The position numbers were made by a program, and so were the translations under genes. A DNA stretch of 64,000 bases from assembly GCA_022266195.1 (NCBI GenBank), contig WHVY01000001.1, positions 13,764,001 to 13,828,000 on the forward strand. Direction: 5' to 3'. Below, one piece after another: positions 19,259 to 28,807 of the stretch. The DNA comes from Tetranychus cinnabarinus (lineage: Eukaryota > Arthropoda > Arachnida > Trombidiformes > Tetranychidae). Numbering within the stretch: the first letter of the stretch is position 1; each line of letters opens with the position of its first letter. Below the pieces are notes generated by a model, which was not told the DNA's origin, did no database searches, and saw only the letters and a list, made by a program, of their open reading frames with translations.

Positions 19259-19840
19259 CATAAATGAGACGAGGGAGCTGAAAAGCTCCTTGTTGGATCC
19301 GATGAATCGATTCAAAGAATCGATATCAATCTTTCTATTCTTGAGCTCTTGTGCTTGAGCTAATCCTAATTGGTAAACAATTGAATTATCTGGATCACTG
19401 GTCAGGAATGCACTGGTAGGCCATTGTCTTGTTAACATTTTCTCGGCATCCATGGCAAATGAAAGAATATATAAATCGATGAATTGATCAACTGCTATTT
19501 CCTCGTATACCAAATAAACTGCAAGAGGGACGAATGGCTTGATTTTATCCCAGAGTGATAAATGAGTGATGACTTTAGAACCATTTTTTTCTATCTCCAT
19601 CGAATTGTTCGAATACTTTCTCACTGTCACATTGAAATACTGCGCTTGCAATGGTCCATCCGAAAAGTTTTTGTAGAAATTATGAATGTAGAGTAATTCC
19701 GCTCCTGTTAAAGATACACCATATCTCGATGGTTTATCATTAATTATCTTGCGTATATCTATACGTTTAACTTTAGCACCGTAACAAATTTTGAAAGTAG
19801 TTTCTCCAGCAAGGAGAGTGAAGTTTTTCCAAGTAGACAT
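19250..19840 (-). CDS. Candidate PC4-like ssDNA-binding/transcription protein, 196 aa
   Basis: Residues 23-55 (KVKRIDIRKIINDKPSRYGV, then SLTGAELLYIHNF) follow the pattern of the PC4/SUB1 coactivator fold: a V-D-I-R strand, a linker, R-x-GISL, then a helix with regular hydrophobics. The remaining 140 residues are unrecognised and include a hydrophobic segment near 107-116 (FVPLAVYLVY). PC4 proteins bind single-stranded DNA and assist RNA polymerase II initiation or replication, so placement right after a TBP-like gene is suggestive. The match is short and seen only by eye; the protein may be something else. A TATTTAAG box overlaps the preceding stop 47 nt before the ATG. Confidence 0.4.
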   Translation of the reverse strand: MSTWKNFTLLAGETTFKICYGAKVKRIDIRKIINDKPSRYGVSLTGAELLYIHNFYKNFSDGPLQAQYFNVTVRKYSNNSMEIEKNGSKVITHLSLWDKIKPFVPLAVYLVYEEIAVDQFIDLYILSFAMDAEKMLTRQWPTSAFLTSDPDNSIVYQLGLAQAQELKNRKIDIDSLNRFIGSNKELFSSLVSFMYK

Positions 19841-19886
19841 GTTAGTAGTTAGCGTTGAAATGATCTCGAGCTTTGTTTCTTCTCTG

Positions 19887-19894
19887 CTTAAATA
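19887..19894 (-). promoter_or_regulatory. TATTTAAG TATA-like box overlapping the TBP-like gene stop
   Basis: On the minus strand TATTTAAG contains most of the last codon (ATT) and the TAA stop of the TBP-like gene, 47 nt before the ATG of the PC4-like gene. TATTTAAG is a known functional TATA variant in viral and cellular promoters. Confidence 0.5.
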
Positions 19895-20379
19895 CCCATC
19901 TGAGCAGTTCTTCTCACGAATTGGACTAAGGCGCCATCTATCTGAGAAAGCTCTTTGGCGCCAGTTATGATTATTGATCCGGTTGAATAATAGATCAGAG
20001 TTAATCCATTCAGTTTAATGTAAACTGCTGGATAAATCTCAGGCTCGTACGTAGTATCCTGATAGGAGTCTATCATCTCACGAATATTGAAAGCATAGGG
20101 CACGAAACTATGTGCTGTAATATTAACAACTTTGACAAAGCTGACATGATTGTCCGGGTACAGTTCTTGAAGAACTGAACCGGCTTTAGTTACATCTTTA
20201 AAGCCTGTAGCAATCACTTTGCCTGATGCAAAAACAAGGAATACACCTTGTTTTCTTATAACTTGAGCGTTGAATTTCTTCTTACGTTTAGAGTTATCAA
20301 TTTCTAATTTTATTGGTCCGTCTATCTTCCATAGACTTACAATATTAGCAATAGTAAAGTTAAGCGAGTTTGATGTCAT
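19888..20379 (-). CDS. TATA-binding-protein-like (TBP) protein encoded by the Polinton
   Basis: 163 residues from ATG 20379, about the size of the TBP core (two repeats, no N-terminal tail). Repeat 1 (about 8-80) has ANIVS, FNAQVIRK and VFLVFASGK with T-G-x-K. Repeat 2 (about 82-160) has VVNITAH, YEPEIYPAVYIKL and LIYYSTGS with TGAK. Positions that touch TATA DNA in known TBPs have fitting residues: Asn12 and Asn86; Thr58 and Thr139; intercalating aromatics Phe36, Phe50, Tyr116 and Tyr131, the last two Tyr for Phe. TBP recruits RNA polymerase at TATA boxes. Known host TBPs are far more conserved, so this copy is highly diverged or of viral origin. An upstream in-frame GTG at 20385 is unlikely as a eukaryotic start. 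The start overlaps the 40-aa gene. Confidence 0.85.
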   Translation of the reverse strand: MTSNSLNFTIANIVSLWKIDGPIKLEIDNSKRKKKFNAQVIRKQGVFLVFASGKVIATGFKDVTKAGSVLQELYPDNHVSFVKVVNITAHSFVPYAFNIREMIDSYQDTTYEPEIYPAVYIKLNGLTLIYYSTGSIIITGAKELSQIDGALVQFVRRTAQMGI

Positions 20380-20482
20380 ATTCACTTGTTGGTTGATAGA
20401 AAGTATGAACTAATATCACAATGACTATAATTACGATCACTAAGATCCCGAAAACAACCTTCTTCTTTGTGAGAAATTCCAT
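20360..20482 (-). CDS. 40-aa single-pass membrane peptide
   Basis: Begins MEFLTKKK, then has an uninterrupted hydrophobic stretch of about 19 residues (VVFGILVIVIIVIVILV), then a short polar tail ending in KLA. It is a plausible tail- or signal-anchored membrane peptide with a basic N-terminus. The ATG lies 29 nt after a TATATAAG box, and the reading frame overlaps the start of the TBP-like gene by 20 nt in another frame. The TBP ATG would therefore be reached by leaky scanning or from a separate transcript. No homologue recognised; the short length keeps confidence moderate. Confidence 0.55.
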   Translation of the reverse strand: MEFLTKKKVVFGILVIVIIVIVILVHTFYQPTSEYDIKLA

Positions 20483-20510
20483 TTTTGATTGAACATTTGA
20501 TTTTTACTGC

Positions 20511-20518
20511 CTTATATA
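20511..20518 (-). promoter_or_regulatory. TATATAAG box at the head of the leftward gene array
   Basis: Reads TATATAAG on the minus strand, 29 nt before the ATG of the 40-aa membrane peptide and about 130 nt before the TBP-like ATG. A perfect inverted repeat lies just upstream at 20531-20550. Confidence 0.6.
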
Positions 20519-20530
20519 GTTTTCATCGGA

Positions 20531-20550
20531 GTTGTCCTAGAACGGACAAC
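20531..20550. promoter_or_regulatory. Perfect inverted repeat upstream of the leftward promoter
   Basis: GTTGTCC, six bases, GGACAAC: 7-bp arms forming a possible operator or hairpin 13 bp upstream of the TATATAAG box. The half-site is related to the GTCCGC motifs repeated in the terminal repeats, so one factor might bind both. Confidence 0.4.
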
Positions 20551-20601
20551 TTTGTGCTAGAGCGGACAGGTTTGATTGGAAGGGGGAGGAAATATTAGGT
20601 T

Positions 20602-21167
20602 AGGCACACTGTATGATGGTATTGAGACACTGTAACATTGAAAAAACCAATACCGTATGACGGTATTGTTTCCCTTGGTTCAGAAGCGGACACCTTTCAG
20701 TTAAGCTGTTCCAGAGCGGACAGCTTCGTACTAAAGTTAGGTTAGACGGATAAATTGGATACATCGAATGATGGTATTAAAAACCCCATCGAAAGATGGT
20801 ATTTAGTGCTAGGTTTAGTTTAGCCACACTGTAACATTGAAAATACTGATACCGTATGACGGTATTGTTTCCCTTGGTTCAGAAGCGGACACCTTTCAGT
20901 TAAGCTGTTCGAGAGCGGACAGCTTCGTACGAAAGTTAGGTTAGACGGATAAATTAGATACATCGAATGATGGTATTAAAAACCCCATCGAAAGATGGTA
21001 TTTAGTGCTAGGTTTAGTTTAGCCACACTGTAACATTGAAAATACTGATACCGTATGACGGTATCATTGTCCCAGAGGCGGACTGGTCCAGAGGCGGACT
21101 GGTCCAGAAAAACCAACTTGTGCCAGAAAAACCAAGTCGTTCCAGAAAAGGACTTTATATAACTACT
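20602..21167 (-). repeat. Right terminal inverted repeat of the Polinton (longer arm)
   Basis: 566 bp matching the left terminal repeat in reverse complement, but longer by exactly 199 bp because one internal 199-bp unit is present twice. It ends ATAACTACT directly before the CTCTTT target duplication. Confidence 0.93.
20652..21050 (-). repeat. Two tandem 199-bp units inside the right terminal repeat
   Basis: The sequence ACCGTATGACGGTAT recurs at about 20652, 20851 and 21050, with nearly identical intervening DNA. The left terminal repeat has the corresponding marker only at about 7592 and 7791, that is, one unit. The units differ by a few substitutions, for example TAGTACGAAG-type versus CGTACGAAAG changes near the GGACAGC motif. 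Confidence 0.88.
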
Positions 21168-21173
21168 CTCTTT
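21168..21173 (+). repeat. Target-site duplication, right copy (CTCTTT)
   Basis: Identical to 7478-7483 on the other side of the element; marks its right boundary. Confidence 0.93.
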
Positions 21174-24100
21174 TATCCAATATAATGATGATAATTAATC
21201 CAACAACCCAATTGAGTTGTACCAATAAAAAGCAAATCAATTTGCCATTTGAAAAGACATTAACTCAACTCTTTACACTTTTACCTTTTCTCTTTACGAT
21301 ATTATTACCATTAAACATTTCAATTACTACTTTTACTTGAACGAAATGCTTCCATTTTGGCTTCCCTTCTTCCTGGCTCCATGTGCACTTCCACTCATGG
21401 AATACCACAATTTTGCATTTACCCTTATTATGCTTATTTATTCAGAATTGTTCATTCCATTGATTAAACATTGATTTTTACTTTTCTCAAATAGACTAAA
21501 TGATTCTCCCAATCATTTACCAATTTACACTTGAAAAGATTCCCTTTTCCCTGTAACCAACACTGCACCAAACTTTTAATAAATCAAACATTTACACCAA
21601 TTTATAACCATCCAAAAGTGTAACAATATTCAAATTATTTCTCATTATTGATATTCCCTGTAATTGCATTTAAATTTTGCGACAAAAAATGATCATCAAA
21701 AGCTGAATGGAACTCAATTGTGAACGAAAAACTGGGAAACATTTTTCTTCCATTTAAAATGTAAATCAATCAAAGGAAAAGGCAAAATTCACTGAAACAT
21801 GAAATGTTAAAACATTTCAAAGAATAAGTTGAAAATGAAATTTTACGTTTAATCGAAAGCAAAAAGATCCATTGCCATTCACTGTTCAAGAGAAGAGCAA
21901 CGAAAATGTTGAAAACTTTTTCGCTTTTTTGGGTGAAAATTGCAAGAATATAATTAGATGAATATACTTTCAAGAATTTTTTGCTTCCACTCGAGTTTCT
22001 GATAAACTTTGACTTTCCTTTGCTATCATTTTGATGGATTGAGGACAAATATCTCGTTGAGTGTACGCTGATGAAAAACAGGGAAAAAGGATATTTACGT
22101 TGATTGAGAAATGATAATAACATCCTCTTGAACGAAGGAATGAAAAGAATGCTTCATGGAAAGTCAATAATATTAAAGTTGCTAAAAAAGGGAAACTTGA
22201 ACAATGTCAATTTAGACTCGCCATTGTTACTGATTAACATGTTAATCAAAGTGTTCCAAGTGAAACATGAACAATTTGAAAGCTAAAAGAGGTGCAACAA
22301 TGTTGATCAGGCAAAAGTGCAAAGGTAAAGAGGAAAACAAAAGAATGATTGTTTCAAAAGAAAATAGTTTTTTTCCTTTCAATTGTTACAAACATTGAAC
22401 GCTCATGTTTTATCATCATTATTATTATTGATAAGTCGAGTAAAGATTTCGTGTTGAACATGAATTGAAATGTTTGGCTTTCTTTTTGCGGTTCCAAATG
22501 TTGAAGAGAAACAATTCTGACATGAAGTAAAACCTGAACATGGAATTCAACTTTAAAAGAATTTTACATTTATGTTTATTTGTTCATGAGTTTTCCCTCT
22601 TTCATTCGCTTCTCTTTTCTACTTGAATCAATGAACTTTTCCGTTTCAACTTGGCTTTGAAAATTTTTCCTTCGAAATCTTTTCTAAATGTTTACATTCG
22701 ACAGTTGAAATGTTCAACATTTTCCCTTTTTTCTTGCTTCTTTTCACTCTTTCATGGGTCAGTTTGTTTGACTGGTTAATTTACATTTTAATTAACTCAA
22801 GAAACTTCATCATTTGCAAATTGAAAAGTTTACTTTGAAAGTTTTTGCTGAGTTTTCCAACAGAAATGCTCTTTAAATGGACTTTATTCAATTGAATGTT
22901 TCCATTGGAAATGAAATTATCATGCAATAATTAATCAACTTTTTTCGTAAAAAAGAGAAAAATTTTGATCTTTTCTTGAAACTTTTTGGTTCACTTTTTT
23001 ATTCTCTTTTCTTGCTTATTCCATTAGCTAATTGAATGTTTCAGTCATTATCCTGAAATCATTTTCTCGGATTAATCATCTTCAACCTTTTTCTTTGCTT
23101 TAACATTCCCAAAAGGTTTATCATTTATTGATTCAAGAATTGTTATTCAATGAAATAATAAATTGAAGAAGAAGCAAAAATGTTTCTATCGAGAAAATCA
23201 TTTTTTTCTTCTCGATTCCATAAAGAAATATGATGAAGTTGTTGAACAAGTTTCCAATGATGAACATTTCTCGATAAATTAATATTTAATTCGTCAATTG
23301 TCCGATTCCGTTCAACAAGATTAAACGTAAACATTGGAAATGATAATAAGACTGAATCAGGCGAGACTTTTGCTGCCTCTTCAAACTCAACTTGAGATTA
23401 TTATGTGCATCTAATGCGATATTATAAGGTATAAACATTTCCTCATTTCATTCCTTCTTCTTAGCCTGTCTTTTCAATTATTGCATTTCACTTGGTTGAC
23501 AATTTGACAATATGTTGAGACCAAATTGTGACTTTAATTCATTCCTGTTTCTGTCTCAATTTCAATTGAAGTGGGTGAAAATGTAAACCAAAAGATGCAG
23601 AGAATAAAAAAGCTCTGCCGAAGGAAAGAAAACTTTATGCAGATTAAACAGACAATTGTATTTATTTGCTCATGTGGCTCAACATTTTCAACCTTTTTCG
23701 TGATTCCTTAAGAAACTGAATATTTCAAGATATTAATGTGTCAAATGCAATTTAATTGCAAGAGAATCACATTTATAGCTAAAAGTTTCTTTACTTGTTT
23801 TCATTTCAAGTTTCATTAATAGCACAAGTTTGATTCTACTTGACATGTTGAGCTGATCAATTTTAATTTGAATTTCATGTCTTGTGATTGCAAAAGCTCT
23901 AGAAATTCAGATCGATTTTAAAACTCACCAGAAAACTAAAATTACAAATGTTTAGCGTTAAACAAATGGATAAACTTGATAGCGGAAAACTTCTTCGATG
24001 CTAAATATTGGCTCTTCATTCAATCAAAATCAAAATATTTTCAAGTCAAAGAAGTTTTTGTAAAGAACTGCATCAATGATTTGAATGGATTTTAAAGAAA

Positions 24101-27100
24101 AGTCAAAATTTTTAAATGTCCTTTGGTTTTATTTGTTAGCTTCGATTTTATCCTCGAGTCTATACAATTCTAGTATTCGATGCATTGATTGTCAAATTAT
24201 AAAAGACAGTTTATTTTTCGTTACAATTACAATAGCCTGATGAGCTAATTAACAAGTCTTCACAGACGGTTTTGAGGGTAAGCTTTGCCTTCGAGTGATC
24301 GAGTGAAGTTAATGATGATTTGAAAGAATTAGCTTAATCCTTGAATCCTTTTTTACTGAATCGAGAGGACAGAGTCTGAGTAGCTGAGTGCTTTTATCTG
24401 ATCCTTGACTTGTTCAATGCATCAATTTGTCCATGCATCTCGGGAATTGTTCAACCTTTGGAAAATTGAATCAATAAGCATCATGGTAGTGCTCGATGAA
24501 ACTAGAACATTCAGCAAAAATGGAAGGCCTTTATTTGAATAAAGTTATTTCTATTTTTCCGTTTGAACGATGTAAGATTTTGTTTTTTCAAACATAATCT
24601 AGTTAATTCTGAGTCGATCTTGACCTTTTTGGAAAAAACAGAAGTTCTTTGAATAATTTAGAATGAAATTTGCAAATAAAGAGAAATGTTAAGAACTCGA
24701 AAGCTAAGGTTGATATTTTTTGTCACTTTGTTTATCCTTTACTTTTATTTTTTGTTACCGAATTTTTTATTCTTTCATCAAATTTCCACTTTGCTTCCAA
24801 GTTAATTGCAAAGATTGAGTAGAGAAGGTTAATGTTTTCATTCTCGGTGAATCTAATCACCAGGGATTTGCATAATTAGAACACATGTTTTTATATTTTC
24901 CAGATTCAATTCCACTTCTGTTGCATCAAAACTCATGCATGTTTAGTTTCATTGTGTCAAGTTTCAATCAACCAAAGTCACCTTTCACCATGAAAACCTA
25001 GAGTTCTAACATGAAATTGAGAATTTAAATTTCGTTGAAATATCAAAATATACAGAAAGAACAAAAAGAAGCAGAAACATTGCACAAACTGTATCGTTTC
25101 TCATTCTGTCTCAAGAGTTGAATTTCCCATAGAAATCTTGAATCTTGGCTGAACCTTCAAAGGTAACCAACAAGCTAATGAGTTAATTTCGTCTTTTTCA
25201 GTTTTTCTCGAATCTTGTCTCATGAAAAATGAAACTTGTCAAATTAATTTATTCATCAATGAATTTCCTTTAAATATGAATTGGCAAACAGTGTTGCAAT
25301 TTTTGTATTCAACCAAAGATCCTAAACTGAGTAACCATTATTCAATGGAAAAGCATGACAACTCATAACATGCATTTGAATAATAATGAAAAAAAACAAG
25401 TGATATCTCAGTAATCATTGAACCATTTGACATTCAATTTTCTCAGATTGTATTCAACGATATTCAAAGTTGACAAAAAATGCGACTAATGATCTTATAA
25501 TTCAAATGTTTGCCATCAATCAAAAGTCAAAATAACGAGTTAATTACTTTTTTGAACCAATTTAACGTCTAAAAGTTTCTGGTGAAAGTCAATTCTGAAA
25601 TGAACTTGAATCAAAGGCGAGACAAGTTTCAGTGTGAAACCACTTTTTGTATTTCACCAAATTTAATACTTTTGCGTCATTGTCAGTCTTTATTCTTGAT
25701 CAAGCTTAAAACACTGAAACCTTAGAGTTGCATTAAAATGGTTATTAGACAAAAGGTAATAACTTGAATGGTTTCATTACAATGAAAATAAATTTGATCC
25801 AATTTTTCGAGTCGACAGAATTCCAATTGCGACTTTGATTTGGATAAATACAAAGTCGATGAATATTCAACTCTCAAAGGGTCAAGCTAAATGTTGCAGA
25901 ATTTTACGGCATTTTCATCATTAATTCCCCTCACATGGAGTCATTATTATCATGGGAATTTGAGAGACAAAACTTTCATCTTTATCTTTGAGTGTTGACT
26001 TGGAATTTTTATCGAGTTGTTATGATAAATATTTTCCTCTCATTGTTTAATGGTGAGTCGATGAATTGAATCAAAAAAGAAAATTATTTTTTTGATTTTT
26101 CGTTTTATAAAATTTTTGAGTCGATAGCATTTGAAATTGAAATGCGTTTAAACATTCCGAGTGTTCATTATGATTGCTAAAATGATCATCATTACCATTA
26201 TTGACAGAGAAGGTATTATCATTTTCATTCCCTGAAGGATAAAACAATGGTAAGCTTTTTGTTACCATAATAATGAAGTACAGAAACTGGAGGTTACAAA
26301 AAGAAGAGGTTTACCAATTAATTGATTTCATGATTAGTTTCATTAAGCTTATCTTTTGTTTTCTTTTTCTGGTGACAATCAAAAGATAAACAATCATGAG
26401 TTTGCTCCAGCATTTAGGAATCATTGATTTTTGCAACCAAAACATTCAGAATATATCAACAACGTGGAGCAGCTTTCATGAGTTCGACGAGTCATTTAAG
26501 CATTTTGCAGATGAATGAGTTTTCATTTAGAAAATCAAAATCTTTTCAGAATATTTCTTTTCCATGGCATATTTCATTCAAAGAAAATAGTTAAATAAGT
26601 TCAAAAGAAATTAAAAATTCTCCAAAAAACTACAACAGACTTCCAATTCTTAATGATCTTCTCTAATTGTAAGAACTAATGGCGTTAAAAATTCTCATGA
26701 CTGTGTTTGAGGTCCGCTGACAGTGAACCTCTCAACCAAGCTTAATAGTTCTGTTGATGTTTCACCTTGACTTGAATATGATTCTGAATGTAATTCTATG
26801 ATAATTCGGTGAAAGACCAAACCACTATTCTGAGTCTATTATTTACAAGGAATGCACATTTGTTTCACTCCCTTGGGTTGAGTTGATAAGTACAATTCAT
26901 TGTTGCTCTTTTGGTTACCATAAAGGTTTACTGTTTCATCTCAATACCTTTTAATCACATGAACCGGTGCAAATCTTTAGAGAATCAATTGCCTTGCCTG
27001 AATATCACTCAATTGGCAAAAGGTATTCATCAAAGTTGCTGCGGTTTAAAAGCGTACAGTTTAATGTAAACCATTCCCATCAACTAGCAGTTGATGTTAA

Positions 27101-28807
27101 GCTTTGTTCATCTGATACAATTTTATTAAACTAAACTACAAATGAATTGATACAGAAAAACAGAAGACAAGAAAAAACTGGAATTGTTTGTCCTGGTTAA
27201 ACTCTTGTTTACTCTTCTCGTTTTGGAAAAGTGTTAACAGTTAATTTGTATTGTCATCATTTGACATGTTTCCTCATCATCATGATCACATGTTATGGGT
27301 GGACAACATGAGCATAATTCACAACACACAAAATCGAAAGGTCAAGAAGAAAGCATTGAGTAACAAAAGGCTAACAAGTTGAACAATCGTTGAAACACTG
27401 ATTTTCTGTCTAATCACATCAATTCAGCTCACAATCTATTAATTATAACTCATTAGGCCAGTCAATCAGTAGATTTAATTATCTCCTTTTGTTGAACAAG
27501 TTCAAGTTAAAGAAAAAAATCTCACAAATAACAATAAACCGAAAACCTGTAAACACAATTTAAGTGTGATTCTGATCTGAATAAAACATGACCTTTGGAC
27601 AAGTTCAAAATGCAAAAAAAATCAATTGACAGACTCAATGAAAATTGATTAAATTTCAGGATAAAGAAGGTGAGAAATAAGGAAACCTTGACAAGACCAA
27701 CTCCAAACAATTGCATTGACTTGCATTAAAAATCACAGCCCTGAAGAATTGAGAGAAAAAGAAACTTTGATGAAAATTTCGTCGATAAACAAACTAACAA
27801 TGAAGAAAATAATTCATTAAAAAGTTGAAGATTCAACTTGAAGAAACTCGAAAAAAACGAAAAATCGAAGCAATTGAACACTTTTCATTTCACCTTCCAG
27901 GTAAACATGATTATTCGAGATTCAGTTTAACTCTTTCACAGCTTGTTTCAATATGCAACATTATCCTTTTGAAGCAAGAAAAGCATGTAAAATGCATTTC
28001 TCGCCAATGAACTTGAATTCGTTGAAAAAGGAAAATTTTACAAAATTGGAAAAGAAAAAGAGATTCAAAAAGTTCTTTTATGGAAAACTCGAAAAAGAAT
28101 GTTTCTCAGTTTTCATCTTATATCCATTATAATCACTTGGAGCATCTTTTTCATTTTCATTTTGATGTTTTTTCCTCGAAAAAAAGTCTCAAATTTTTAC
28201 TTCTTCAAGTCACAATGGAAATGGTCAGATGAAGTTATTTTTCATAATGCGATACAAAATGCAATCAATTTGCTTGGCTAGTCATTTGCATTAAAAGCCG
28301 AGAAATAAAAGTGTAACAATGATAATCGCTTTTCCAACAAATGATTATTGCAATGACACTTTGCTGGTTCCTCTTAAACTTCAATAAAGAGAGCGATGTA
28401 ATTGACCATAATGGACAGATGATGGTCAACATTGTTAAAGTTATTGCATTACGGAAGTAATTTTATTCACAGACGAAACGATAATATCCATTGTTGCTAA
28501 ACATTTACATTATTATCAAGTTCACTTTGGAGATGTTTAACTTGGCAAAAAGGGACTTTTCAATTAACCATTATTGCAATGAATTTGGTGAAAATTTTGA
28601 TGTATTTTGTTTGCTAATTTATTGGGTGAATCGACAATTAAAGAGATGAAATTGTTCTTTTAATCGTTTTTTCCTTTTTAATCATGAATAATGATTTATA
28701 TTAATTTCTTTTGTGTCATATAATATGGAGAATAATGAAAGGGAGAAAAGGTTTCAATTTGTTTCTCGTCAGAATTGATTCTAATTTGTATTCTTTGTCT
28801 TTTCCAG
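21174..28807. other. Non-coding stretch, no gene recognised
   Basis: AT-rich sequence with many short runs of T and A. No open frame shows a known domain or a clean exon. It runs directly into the splice acceptor of the SLC7 exon at 28808, so at least its right end is probably intron sequence. Confidence 0.5.

Larger units (their letters stand above)
7484..21167. mobile_element. Polinton/Maverick virus-like DNA transposon, 13.7 kb
   Basis: Bounded by terminal inverted repeats starting AGTAGTTAT and by a perfect 6-bp target duplication. It carries the diagnostic Polinton set: protein-primed family-B DNA polymerase, retroviral-like integrase with chromodomain, FtsK/HerA packaging ATPase, adenain-like cysteine protease and candidate capsid proteins. 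The polymerase faces right from the left end; all other genes face left from the right end, and the two sets converge near 13.05 kb. Its length is slightly below the 15-20 kb I recall as typical. All genes except the polymerase look intact and the two ends are nearly identical, which suggests a recent insertion. The extra TBP-like gene is not part of the standard set I know. Confidence 0.97.

Noticed and set aside
20380..20385. GTG as the start of the TBP-like protein
   Set aside because: The frame opens at GTG 20385, but a eukaryotic element should start at ATG 20379, which loses only two residues.
28099..28281. Hydrophobic frame before the SLC7 exon as an extra SLC7 exon
   Set aside because: It lacks SLC7 motifs and a suitable phase-1 donor, and is followed by stops.
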